DNA of 64,000 nt from JBBATK01 sp044228685 (GCA_044228685.1 JBGAUL010000007.1:62001-126000); one strand, 5' to 3'; shown: positions 35,118 to 43,227, numbered from the stretch's first letter. The notes: generated by a model from the sequence alone, not told the origin. Numbers and translations: made by a program.

Positions 35118-37469
35118 ATGATGAAAGTAGAAGTATCTCGCAGTGCATCAGAAGCGCTATCTACATCGCGACGCAGCTTCCTTCTTGGCATTGCCGCCAG
35201 TGGCGGTGCGATGATGTTAAGTGCTGTGCCTGGTGCAAGCTTGCTCTCATCCGTTACAGCATCTCCATCGAGTTTTACGCCGAATGTATGGGTAAAGATC
35301 GATCCTGATGGAACGACGACTGTAACCGTTTCGAAGTCAGAGATGGGTCAGGGTATACGCACCACTTTCGCCTTGATCGTAGCCGATGAAATGGATGCGG
35401 ATTGGTCAAAGATTGTAGTTCGTCAAGCCCGACCAGGAGACGGCAACGGACCATTGAGCACAGGAGGAAGTGGAAGTACGTCTGGAGCATATTCCACTTT
35501 ACGCAGAGCCGGTGCAACTGTGCGCGCAATGATGATCAGTGCAGCGGCAAAGAAGTGGAACGTGGCGGAATCAACAATTCGAACTGCCAATGGTGTTGCT
35601 ACTGAAACTGCTCAGAATCGTAGCGCTACCTACGGAGAGCTATGTGATCTCGCAGCTACCATTGCAGTGCCCTCAAGCCCGCCGCAAAAAACGGCTAGCT
35701 CGTTCAAGCTTATTGGTAAGGGTATGCCGCATATAGATGCACCCGACATTGTGCGCGGTACAGCTCAATATGGATTAGACGTGAGAATTCCGGGTATGAA
35801 GTTCGCTGTGGCTGCTCTTCCGCCAAACTATGGTGCGAACGTTCGGTCGCTCGACGCTTCGGCAGCATTAAAAGTCCCCGGTGTATTGAAGGCTGAGCGA
35901 CTCAATGGTGTTCCCGGAGTTGTGGTTGTTGCTGAGAATACATATGCTGCTTTGAAAGGCAGAGACGCTCTGGTGATATCATGGACCAGCGGATCGTACA
36001 CAACACTCAACAGTGCGTCAATTTTAGAAGCAATGAAGAATGCAGTGGGCACAGTTCCAGATCCGGATGCTAGTGCTGCAAAAACCATTGAGGCTCGTTA
36101 CGACTTGCCGTATTTGGCGCATGCGACTATGGAGCCGATGAACTGTGTTGCGGATGTGAAGACAGATAGTGCAACGATTTGGGCTCCAACTCAATCGGGA
36201 GATAGCATTCAATCTGCTGTGGCTTCTGCTACCGGACTCAGTGCATCAAAGATCACTGTCAATACTACTCTCATGGGTGGCGGCTTTGGCCGACGTTCGC
36301 AAACGGAATATGCCAGCTATGCTGCTCGTATTTCGAAAGCCTATTCAATGCCCGTCTTGTTCATGTACACACGTCAAGACGATATGAAGAATGACTATTA
36401 TCGTCCTGCTAGCTACCATGCACTCAAAGCCTCGCTCAACGCATCCGGTCAAGTAACAGCGTGGACGCACAAAGTGACGCCAGGTAGTATGGGCTACAAT
36501 CCACCATACAGCGTAAATCCAACAACGCAAAACGTAAACTCTCCAGGTAATCCTGTTCCACTCGGAGCGTGGCGCTCGGTAAACAACAGCACCGCGGTGT
36601 TTGCAAACGAGTGCTTTATCGACGAACTGGCATTTGCTGCGTCCAAAGATCCCTATGAGTTCCGCCGCTCGCTTTTACCTTCCGGAAGATTGAGAACTGT
36701 GCTCGATGAGGCTGCCACTCGCTCAGATTGGACAAAGCCATTACCCAAAGGTTGGGGAAGAGGTATTGCTTGTACTGACGCCTATTCGTCTGTCGCGCAT
36801 GTTGTTGAAGTATCCGTGAATTCATCCGGTTTCATCAAGGTAGAGCGTGTAGTGATTGTCGTGGATTGCGGCACGGCTGTCAATCCGCTCGGTGTTGAAG
36901 CGCAGCTCCAAGGTTCGTGTGTTGACGCGCTGTCGACGGCACTCAAGGCTCGCATTTCAATCGAAGGCGGGGCCGTAAAGCAAAACACCTTTGTAGACTA
37001 CGAATGGTTGACGATGTCTGAAATGCCAAAGATCGAAGTGCATATTCTACCGAGTACCTCGAGTCCACGTGGTATGGGAGAAGCAGGATTTCCATCAGCA
37101 TCTCCGGCTTTGTGCAATGCAATCTTCAACGCAACCGGTATTCGCGTCCGTTCGCTGCCAATTCAACAAAGCTTCTTGGCTGATGTTCATGCGGTGAATG
37201 AGCAGGCTGACAATTCCATTTCCGTTTATCCTAATCCGGGTCAGTCTCGTTTCACGGTCAAAGGAACGTTCAAGAACGGACACGATGCAAGCGTGCAGAT
37301 CAGCGTTCGAAATCTTCTTGGTGCCTCCGTGCTTGAGTTGAGCGATCACGTCAACATTGACGGATCATACCAAGCCGAGTTTGTCATGCCTGATTCCGCA
37401 GATGGATGTTATATGGTTGTAGCACAGTCCGGATCTGGTCGCCACACACATCCGTTCATCAAGCACTAA
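35118..37469 (+). CDS. iorB: Molybdopterin-binding large subunit (IorB-like) with Tat signal and T9SS sorting domain
   Basis: This 783-residue protein belongs to the xanthine dehydrogenase / aldehyde oxidase group, in the isoquinoline 1-oxidoreductase beta branch. The N-terminus has a twin-arginine motif (SRRSFLLG, residues 17-24) followed by a hydrophobic stretch (IAASGGAMMLSAVPG). Moco and substrate region motifs include GGFGRRSQTEYASYAA and VDCGTAVNP. The active-site Glu sits in RGMGEAGFPSASPA (about residue 655). Uncommonly, residues 700-783 form a T9SS type A sorting domain (SISVYPNPGQSRFTV, ISVRNLLGASVLEL, CYMVVAQS). The enzyme should therefore fold with its cofactor in the cytoplasm, cross by Tat and then leave by T9SS. 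The hydroxylated substrate (aldehyde or N-heterocycle) is unknown. The xdhC and mocA-like genes follow. Confidence 0.92.
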   Translation: MMKVEVSRSASEALSTSRRSFLLGIAASGGAMMLSAVPGASLLSSVTASPSSFTPNVWVKIDPDGTTTVTVSKSEMGQGIRTTFALIVADEMDADWSKIVVRQARPGDGNGPLSTGGSGSTSGAYSTLRRAGATVRAMMISAAAKKWNVAESTIRTANGVATETAQNRSATYGELCDLAATIAVPSSPPQKTASSFKLIGKGMPHIDAPDIVRGTAQYGLDVRIPGMKFAVAALPPNYGANVRSLDASAALKVPGVLKAERLNGVPGVVVVAENTYAALKGRDALVISWTSGSYTTLNSASILEAMKNAVGTVPDPDASAAKTIEARYDLPYLAHATMEPMNCVADVKTDSATIWAPTQSGDSIQSAVASATGLSASKITVNTTLMGGGFGRRSQTEYASYAARISKAYSMPVLFMYTRQDDMKNDYYRPASYHALKASLNASGQVTAWTHKVTPGSMGYNPPYSVNPTTQNVNSPGNPVPLGAWRSVNNSTAVFANECFIDELAFAASKDPYEFRRSLLPSGRLRTVLDEAATRSDWTKPLPKGWGRGIACTDAYSSVAHVVEVSVNSSGFIKVERVVIVVDCGTAVNPLGVEAQLQGSCVDALSTALKARISIEGGAVKQNTFVDYEWLTMSEMPKIEVHILPSTSSPRGMGEAGFPSASPALCNAIFNATGIRVRSLPIQQSFLADVHAVNEQADNSISVYPNPGQSRFTVKGTFKNGHDASVQISVRNLLGASVLELSDHVNIDGSYQAEFVMPDSADGCYMVVAQSGSGRHTHPFIKH

Positions 37470-37532
37470 GACTCCGGTTTTTTCACCCAAGGTGACGTTG
37501 CTGTTGTCCCGCTTGAATACTCGTCGTTCTCC

Positions 37533-38651
37533 ATGACCGAATTTGATCGTATCGTACAAGCACTTGATTCATCAGATGCAAGTGCTTTTCCCGCCGTGCT
37601 TCTGACTGTAGTGCACATCTCTGGTTCTTCGTTTCGTCGAAGCGGCGCTCGTATGCTCGTATTGAATAATGGCGAATGGTTGGGCTCGATCAGTGGAGGC
37701 TGCTTGGAAGGCGACATCCTGGAACGTTCCAAACGTATCATGCATGGGAATCAATGCTGTGTGCAGCGCTATGATACCAGAGAGGAAGCCAACGCAGTCT
37801 TTGGTCTTGGACTGGGATGTGAAGGCGTGATTGACGTGCTGATGGAACCAATTCAATCAGCCAACAGTCCGATAATCGAAATACTTCGGAACGTTCGAGC
37901 TACTGCTGGCCTTACACGACACATCGTTGTCGTAGAATCCCAAATTCCGGAATATCCTATTGGCTTTCGATGGACTCTTACTCAAGACGAATCTGCGCAG
38001 AACGTACCAGCCTTCTTAAAAGCAGAGCTTGATGCAACGCCGACAGATCTCAAAACACGGCTCACAATGCTGCGCGTTCAAAACACTGAACTCCGTTGCT
38101 TGGTCGAAGTTCTCAAAGCCCCACCGCGTTGTCATTTGTTTGGCGCCGGTGATGATGTTGTTGCTTTGCAAAATGCACTCGATGCAAATGGCTTTGATCT
38201 CAGCATTGGCGATCGTTCGGAGTATAAGCTTAGTCGCATGCGAAAGAACATTGGGTGTACACTTCATCGTATGAACGCAGAATATTCACTGTCGGAGCAT
38301 GCAATTCAGCCGGGAGATTTTGCCGTTCTTGCGACACATAGTCTTCGAGCCGATTGTCTGATTCTGGCTCAGTTGGCATCGCTAGGATTACGCTACATCG
38401 GGGTCATTGGACCTGCCGCTCGACGAGAAAAGCTATTGACGATGATGAAGCAAGAGTATCAAATCGACACGACGACTCTTACACCAGTTCTCTTTGCTCC
38501 GGCTGGTCTGGACATTGGTGCTGAAAGTCCTGAACAAATAGCGAGCAGTATCGTTGCGGAGATGCTCGCGATTCTACACGATAGACCTGCCACATCACTT
38601 CGTCATCGACAAAGTCCGATTCATGACGATTCCCATGTCTCGCACCAATAA
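37533..38651 (+). CDS. xdhC: XdhC/CoxI-family molybdenum-cofactor insertion protein
   Basis: A cytoplasmic maturation factor of 372 residues that binds molybdopterin and delivers the sulfurated cofactor to xanthine dehydrogenase-type enzymes. The N-terminal XdhC/CoxI domain contains SGSSFRRSGARMLVL and GSISGGCLEGDIL (about 30-70), and the C-terminal Rossmann domain contains CHLFGAGDDVVAL (about 192-204) and YIGVIGPAARREKLL. Its position 63 bases after iorB and before a mocA-like gene fits a role in maturing IorAB. ATG start at 37533; other frames in the region are shadows. Confidence 0.92.
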   Translation: MTEFDRIVQALDSSDASAFPAVLLTVVHISGSSFRRSGARMLVLNNGEWLGSISGGCLEGDILERSKRIMHGNQCCVQRYDTREEANAVFGLGLGCEGVIDVLMEPIQSANSPIIEILRNVRATAGLTRHIVVVESQIPEYPIGFRWTLTQDESAQNVPAFLKAELDATPTDLKTRLTMLRVQNTELRCLVEVLKAPPRCHLFGAGDDVVALQNALDANGFDLSIGDRSEYKLSRMRKNIGCTLHRMNAEYSLSEHAIQPGDFAVLATHSLRADCLILAQLASLGLRYIGVIGPAARREKLLTMMKQEYQIDTTTLTPVLFAPAGLDIGAESPEQIASSIVAEMLAILHDRPATSLRHRQSPIHDDSHVSHQ

Positions 38652-38660
38652 CTCACACGC

Positions 38661-39287
38661 ATGAAGGCTACGAAGCTCGGTATTTGTCTTCTCGCTGCCG
38701 GCGGCTCACGTCGTTTGGGAAGTGCTAAGCAATTGATCAGATGGAAGGGCAGGACCTTGCTCGAACAGGCAATCACAACTATGCAGGAGTTTCAAGCAAG
38801 CTTGGATGTTGAATCGAGTGCAATTGTTGTGCTTGGCGCGCATCACATTCAGTGTGCCGAAGTGATCGCTCCAACAATGCCTAGTATAGTCAATACGGAA
38901 TGGGAAGAGGGGATGGCATCTTCGCTCCGATGCGCTATACATGCAACGTCGCAAACCGCGTGCGACACTGTACTGTTTTGGAATTGCGATCAGTTCTTGG
39001 TTCAATGTCGCGATCTTCTTGAGCTGTGGCAGAGCTATCGTAATTCCTCTTCGAGCTGTGCTGCCTCCGCATACGCTTCGAGTTTTGGTTCGCCAGCCAT
39101 TTTCAATCAAAAGTACTTTGATGAAATAGCCGCACTGCGCGGTGATCACGGCGCACGTGTTGTGTTAAAGAATCACGAGTCTGAATTGCTGCTCGTGCAC
39201 TGTGAAGCAGCAGGAATTGATATTGACACAGTCGAGGATATTGAGCGCTTCAACCAAAGCACTGACGATAAACTCGAAATCTTATAA
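38661..39287 (+). CDS. mocA: MocA-like molybdenum cofactor cytidylyltransferase
   Basis: A 208-residue nucleotidyltransferase of the MobA/MocA fold, which adds CMP to molybdopterin to give the MCD form used by IorB/XdhB-type enzymes. The nucleotide-binding loop LLAAGGSRRLGSAKQLIRWKG (about 10-30) is complete, WEEGMASSLRCA and LFWNCDQFL carry the metal-binding Asp, and GSPAIFNQKYFDEI resembles the family's substrate region. It begins nine bases after the xdhC stop, so it is in the same operon. MCD rather than GMP form is inferred from the partner enzyme class. It converges on the ABC ATPase gene with 13 bases between stops. Confidence 0.88.
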   Translation: MKATKLGICLLAAGGSRRLGSAKQLIRWKGRTLLEQAITTMQEFQASLDVESSAIVVLGAHHIQCAEVIAPTMPSIVNTEWEEGMASSLRCAIHATSQTACDTVLFWNCDQFLVQCRDLLELWQSYRNSSSSCAASAYASSFGSPAIFNQKYFDEIAALRGDHGARVVLKNHESELLLVHCEAAGIDIDTVEDIERFNQSTDDKLEIL

Positions 39288-39300
39288 GCGTCGGTCGACG

Positions 39301-40299
39301 CTATGAATGGGAGGCATCGTGTGCTTCATTGAAGATAGTGCGGATGACATCCTCGATAGGGATTTCCTCGATGTTGAGATCCGAAACAGGAAATTGTTGT
39401 AGCAACTCTGCTGCAACGCTGGCTACTTCAGCACGTGCGACTTGCAAGACCACGCGTTCGGGATTGAATTCTTTGACGAGACCGAATTTTGTTAAAGCAT
39501 TTTCTTCGACTTGATTGGCGAAGCTCACGCTCAGCACCTTATCGTCGACATATTTCTCAACGAGCTTTGACAGCGAGCCGTCATAGAGGATGCGTCCTTT
39601 GTCGATTAAGATCACTCGCTGACATAGCGCTTTGATATCATCCATGTAGTGACTCGTAAGGATGATAGTCGTCTCGTGCTTCTCGTTGAACTCAGCAACA
39701 AAAGAACGCAAGGCGTGTTGCGCAACCACATCCAATCCGATGGTTGGTTCGTCTAAGAAAACGACTTTTGGTGCGTGGAGAAGTGCGCCAATCAATTCGC
39801 ATTTCATACGTTCGCCAAGAGAGAGACGACGAAGCTGAATCTGCAACTTGTGTTCTACATCTAACGCAGTTGCTAAGTCATGCAGTCGCTGCTTAAAATC
39901 CGCGTCTGAGATCGAGTATATCTGCTTGTTAAGAAGAAACGAGTCAGCGGCAGGGAGGTCCCACCACAATTGATTGCGCTGCCCCATCACGATGGAAATC
40001 GATCGTCTGAAGTCATTGTGACGTTCCCACGGCACATATCCCATCACCGTAGCCTTGCCGGAGTCAGGATGTAACAAACCGCTGAGAATCTTCAGCGTGG
40101 TCGTTTTGCCCGCTCCATTTGCTCCAAGCATTCCTACACACTCACCGGGCTCGATGCTAAAACTCACCTCATCTACTGCCCGATACTCGTTGTATTCGCG
40201 TTTGACGAGTGCTCGAATCGATCCAGCCAAGCCAGCTTCCTTTCGATGACTGCGAAAGATCTTTAAAAGCTTGTCAACGTGGATAATTGCTTGCGACAT
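39301..40299 (-). CDS. ABC transporter ATP-binding protein (COG4586-like), without its permease nearby
   Basis: A 332-residue single cassette ATPase: Walker A GANGAGKTT, Q-loop MGQRNQLWW, signature LSLGERMKC, Walker B VVFLDEPTIGLDV and switch His in LTSHYMDDI. The N-terminal extension (LAGSIRALVKREYNEYRAVDEVSF) and the WDLPAADSF segment are typical of the COG4586 group, which pairs with ABC-2 (DUF990-like) permeases of unknown substrate. No permease gene flanks it: the neighbours are mocA (convergent) and a phosphofructokinase gene (divergent). It may work with a permease elsewhere. Confidence 0.88.
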   Translation of the reverse strand: MSQAIIHVDKLLKIFRSHRKEAGLAGSIRALVKREYNEYRAVDEVSFSIEPGECVGMLGANGAGKTTTLKILSGLLHPDSGKATVMGYVPWERHNDFRRSISIVMGQRNQLWWDLPAADSFLLNKQIYSISDADFKQRLHDLATALDVEHKLQIQLRRLSLGERMKCELIGALLHAPKVVFLDEPTIGLDVVAQHALRSFVAEFNEKHETTIILTSHYMDDIKALCQRVILIDKGRILYDGSLSKLVEKYVDDKVLSVSFANQVEENALTKFGLVKEFNPERVVLQVARAEVASVAAELLQQFPVSDLNIEEIPIEDVIRTIFNEAHDASHS

Positions 40300-40371
40300 G
40301 ATGCAGTTGCTCCTCCATAGGAGTTTGTGGTTTCGTACTTTTGTTTTCTCTTACCAATTCAATATAGCGAA

Positions 40372-41379
40372 ATGAAATTTGCAGTTCTGACAGGTGGCGG
40401 TGATTGTTCGGGCATGAATGCATTTGTGCGTGGTGTCGTGCGCTGCGCTTTAAATCTCCAACCGACCTCAACGGTGCTTGGCGTTATTGATGGTTGGAAG
40501 GGATTGGTGTACAACGAGTATCGACCGTTGGGCAAGCGCGACGTTGCCGGACACTCTCACACCGGAGGCACTATTCTCGGTACTGTTCGTGTGCCGGAAT
40601 TGTCGCGCGACAAAGATCTCCAGCGAACCGTCGCACTCAATCTCCACGACCAACACATCGACTATCTCTTTGTGTGTGGAGGAAATGGAAGTGTTAAAGC
40701 TTCAAATACACTGAACAACATTATCAAAGCCGAGGGACTACGCACGAGAATTTTAGCGTGTCCTGGATCTATCGATAACGACGTCTGCAACAACTTAGGA
40801 ACGAGTGTCGGATTCTATTCTGCTTTAGATAAATCACTCGACATGCTTGAGTGGATTCGCGATACAGCCAGTTCGCATCGTCGTGTGTATTTGATTCAAT
40901 CCATGGGACGTGACTCTGCGTACTTGGCATTCTACGCCGGCATAGTGACCGGTGCGGAGTATATCATTCGTCCGGGAGAAAACGTTGATTACGAACAAAT
41001 CGTTGCCATGATCGACGAACGTGATCGCGATACTCGCATCATTGTTGCCGAAGGTTACGAGTATAGTCTTGAAACAATTACTGTCATTCTCGAAGAGATA
41101 TTCGCGAAGCGCAACATCCACCATGAAATTCGCTCGGTTGATATGAGTTACTTTCAGCGCGGTGGCAAAGCAGCAGTCACTGATATTCTGCGCGCAAGCT
41201 GGTTAGCATTCTGGATGGTGAGCGATTCGCTTGAAGGATGTGATTCAGGATTTTACTCAGCATACTACACCGGACACAAACCAGGCGCTCTGCCATTAGA
41301 CGTGGCTGCGGACGATGCGAAGACCAGTCATCAAGATATTCCCCAAGCAATTATCGATATGGCAAAGGCTTTACGATGA
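40372..41379 (+). CDS. pfkA: 6-phosphofructokinase (PfkA family), with Asp-to-Asn change at the nucleotide site
   Basis: A 335-residue enzyme that phosphorylates fructose 6-phosphate in glycolysis. Family motifs are TGGGDCSGMNAFVRG at the N-terminus, GGTILGTVRVPEL, PGSIDND (catalytic Asp), MGRDSAYLA and GKAAVTDI. The usual GGDGS/T at the ATP-Mg site reads GGNGS, so a metal-binding Asp is Asn. The Gly after it and the Gly before SIDND point to ATP rather than pyrophosphate use (PPi types have Asp and Lys there). I chose the ATG at 40372, which gives the expected N-terminus; a GTG-led frame from 40327 adds an odd hydrophobic leader. It overlaps the next gene by four bases. Confidence 0.9.
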   Translation: MKFAVLTGGGDCSGMNAFVRGVVRCALNLQPTSTVLGVIDGWKGLVYNEYRPLGKRDVAGHSHTGGTILGTVRVPELSRDKDLQRTVALNLHDQHIDYLFVCGGNGSVKASNTLNNIIKAEGLRTRILACPGSIDNDVCNNLGTSVGFYSALDKSLDMLEWIRDTASSHRRVYLIQSMGRDSAYLAFYAGIVTGAEYIIRPGENVDYEQIVAMIDERDRDTRIIVAEGYEYSLETITVILEEIFAKRNIHHEIRSVDMSYFQRGGKAAVTDILRASWLAFWMVSDSLEGCDSGFYSAYYTGHKPGALPLDVAADDAKTSHQDIPQAIIDMAKALR

Positions 41380-41723
41380 TGCAGAGTGAAGCAGAGCAAT
41401 TGGCCCAGCGTCAGCTCGATGCCTACAATTCGCGAGATATCGATGCCTTCGCTGCATGCTATGCCGAGGATGTACAGTTGATGCGTCTTGGCACCGGAGA
41501 AGTGTTTTGTGCAGGACGTGAGCAGCTGCACACTCAATACGGAGCCATGTTTGCCTCGCATCCCAATCTGCATTGTCAATTGGTTAAGCGCATCGTCTGC
41601 GGAGAATTCGCTTATGACGAAGAAGAAGTGCAAGGCTTAGCGGAATCCGGTGTCGTCCATGCCGTTGCTTGCTATCAGGTGCAAAACGGACTCATTCAAA
41701 AAGCTTGGTTCGTCCGCGGCTGA
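41376..41723 (+). CDS. SnoaL-like / NTF2-fold protein
   Basis: A 115-residue cytoplasmic protein of the cone-shaped NTF2-like fold, with the familiar start LAQRQLDAYNSRDIDAFAACYAEDVQLM and ending in GLIQKAWFVRG. Members include SnoaL cyclases, steroid isomerases and many proteins of unknown role, so the function cannot be assigned. It overlaps the phosphofructokinase gene by four bases (ATGATG), which suggests joint translation; whether it acts in the same pathway is unknown. Confidence 0.8.
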   Translation: MMQSEAEQLAQRQLDAYNSRDIDAFAACYAEDVQLMRLGTGEVFCAGREQLHTQYGAMFASHPNLHCQLVKRIVCGEFAYDEEEVQGLAESGVVHAVACYQVQNGLIQKAWFVRG

Positions 41724-41760
41724 GATAACATTGAGACAATGTGTCTCTCAAGATCGTTTT
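41722..41760 (+). terminator. Possible weak terminator after the SnoaL-like gene
   Basis: A hairpin (outer GAGA/TCTC, inner ACATTG/CAATGT with an AGA loop) starts inside the stop codon, and a short T tract (CGTTTT) follows after several bases. The T tract is poor, so read-through into the next gene is likely. Confidence 0.35.
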
Positions 41761-41816
41761 AATTCAACCCCGTTTTACAGAGTACGGCAACCTGTACCTT
41801 TGCTTCGCATTTCTCG

Positions 41817-42224
41817 ATGAAGAAAAAGCCCACAGTAGTCAAGTCAAAGCGCAGCGGGACTACCGTCAAAGAGTCCAAACGTAACTCAGTGCCGAGCACA
41901 ACGACTGACTTTTTCGAGAGAGTCTGGGATGTGGTGCGACAAATACCACGAGGACGCGTGACAACCTACGGTCACATCGCTGCCTATCTCGGTGCACGCT
42001 CTTCATCACGCATGGTTGGTTGGGCCATGAATGCGTCACATGTGATGCATGAGATACCGGCACATCGCGTTATCAATCGGCTGGGGGAGTTATCGGGCAA
42101 GATGCACTTCGAGACGCCGACTATGATGAGAGAATTGCTTGAGTCGGAAGAGGTTCGCTTCATCGGCGAGAGAGTTGACCTAAAGAGTCACTTGTGGGAT
42201 CCAATGATCGAGTTGCGTGACTAA
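41817..42224 (+). CDS. Alkyltransferase-like (ATL) DNA-repair protein
   Basis: A 135-residue protein of the MGMT C-terminal fold. The DNA-binding helix and wing are seen at FERVWDVVRQIPRGRVTTYGHIA and SSSRMVGWAMNAS (the Arg finger). The active-site motif PCHR reads PAHR, so the acceptor Cys is Ala: it cannot transfer alkyl groups and instead should bind O6-alkylguanine and flag it for nucleotide excision repair, as known for ATL proteins. A basic N-terminal tail of about 25 residues (KKKPTVVKSKRSGTTVKESKR) is extra and may aid DNA binding. ATG start at 41817. The mechanistic part is established for the family; the application here is inference. Confidence 0.9.
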   Translation: MKKKPTVVKSKRSGTTVKESKRNSVPSTTTDFFERVWDVVRQIPRGRVTTYGHIAAYLGARSSSRMVGWAMNASHVMHEIPAHRVINRLGELSGKMHFETPTMMRELLESEEVRFIGERVDLKSHLWDPMIELRD

Positions 42225-42226
42225 GA

Positions 42227-42261
42227 CAAAAAAATCCCGACTCAAAAGCTTGAGTCGGGAT
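42227..42261 (-). terminator. Bidirectional terminator between the ATL and small secreted protein genes
   Basis: A 12-pair perfect stem (42234-42245 with 42250-42261, loop AAGC) is followed by a run of seven T on the minus strand, which serves the secreted-protein gene. It lies just past the ATL stop, so it may serve that gene as well. Confidence 0.82.
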
Positions 42262-42309
42262 TGAAAATGAGTCTTTACATACGCTCAGTATTAATAGACT
42301 TTACAGTTT

Positions 42310-42822
42310 TTAGCGACTGCTATTTGAAACGCCCCATGAATAGCTGAGTACTTCGATAGTACATGCGCCATCAGCACAGGTTACTTTCCACACGTAAACA
42401 TCTTCCTTGCTTTTACCGCCGCTAACTGCCGTTTGGAACTTTGTTTTTGCATCGGCATCGCTAACACATGCGATCGTTTTACCAGTACTGCTCCACTCCT
42501 TTACAAAGGTTACAGGCTTGTGCTGACGCTTGCCAGTTGCCTGACCCGAAGCAGGATCGCGAGGAGAGACGACACAATCAGAAGATCCATCACCATCTAA
42601 GTCGCCACTAATAACGATAGTCTTGCCCGCACCATTACTTACTTCAAACTTAACCTCACCGGGAGGCAGATTCGAGAAGGTGGTAGAAGCTGAGCTAGGA
42701 CTAAGATCTCCCTGAGCAAGAGTCTTACCTTGAAGAGACACCACTTTAATGTGCACACCTTGTGCTGCCCACATTGATGTGCAGAAGCAGAATACAAGGG
42801 CAAGAACGAGACTAAACTTCAT
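42310..42822 (-). CDS. Small secreted protein with a DxDxDG calcium-loop-like motif, unknown function
   Basis: A 170-residue protein with a Sec signal peptide (MKFSLVLALVFCFCTSMWAAQ). Residues about 73-84 read SGDLDGDGSSDC, an EF-hand/dockerin-like calcium loop. Four Cys remain in the mature part (after the loop, in TIACVSDAD, and two in VTCADGACTI) and could form two disulfides. The first part (VKVVSLQGKTLAQGD, then FSNLPPGEVKFEVS) looks like a carboxypeptidase-regulatory-like or Ig-like strand set. No sorting domain is present. AGGAG lies before the ATG and a strong terminator follows, so it is a single-gene unit. I recognise no family. Confidence 0.72.
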   Translation of the reverse strand: MKFSLVLALVFCFCTSMWAAQGVHIKVVSLQGKTLAQGDLSPSSASTTFSNLPPGEVKFEVSNGAGKTIVISGDLDGDGSSDCVVSPRDPASGQATGKRQHKPVTFVKEWSSTGKTIACVSDADAKTKFQTAVSGGKSKEDVYVWKVTCADGACTIEVLSYSWGVSNSSR

Positions 42823-42932
42823 AACAAACTCCTATTGTTGGAACATCGGATTAGCGTCTGAAACATACGCAAAATTGTCTTGATTGGTACTCCTCTAGAC
42901 TATGACTTGTTCCATAAGGTTTGCTCGAAAAC

Positions 42933-42968
42933 AAAAAAGTCGAAAATCTTGCGATAATCGACTTTTTT
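42933..42968 (-). terminator. Terminator after the initiator tRNA
   Basis: An 11-pair A/T-ended stem (42933-42943 with 42958-42968, 14-base loop) lies five bases beyond the tRNA 3' end, with its T-rich arm on the minus-strand 3' side. Confidence 0.65.
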
Positions 42969-42972
42969 CTTG

Positions 42973-43045
<73 letters not shown>

Positions 43046-43059
43046 ATCATGTATGAATT

Positions 43060-43067
43060 CAAAGATA
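43060..43067 (-). promoter_or_regulatory. Bacteroidota-type -7 promoter box for tRNA-fMet
   Basis: TATCTTTG matches TAnnTTTG exactly, 15 bases before the mature 5' end of the tRNA. A T-rich tract precedes it. The position leaves only a few bases of 5' leader, as is common for single tRNA genes. Confidence 0.5.
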
Positions 43068-43219
43068 GGGAAAAAATGTCAGATATCCCTACTCTGGCTT
43101 CTTCATTTCTGCAGGATAAATCACTCTGCATGCACTAACATCGACTCCCATCCGGCCCAAGTCAAGTCATACGCGATCAACTTTTACTCATTTTTCCTCG
43201 TCCTAGAATCGCTGCTGGC

Positions 43220-43227
43220 TAAATTTG
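43220..43227 (+). promoter_or_regulatory. Bacteroidota-type -7 promoter box for pheT
   Basis: TAAATTTG matches TAnnTTTG, about 60 bases before the pheT ATG. No clear -33 box is present. It would give a leader of roughly 50 bases. Confidence 0.35.

Noticed and set aside
40372..41379. Pyrophosphate-dependent phosphofructokinase
   Set aside because: PPi types have Asp and Lys at the two diagnostic places; this protein has Gly at both.
41817..42224. Active O6-alkylguanine-DNA methyltransferase
   Set aside because: The acceptor Cys is Ala (PAHR).
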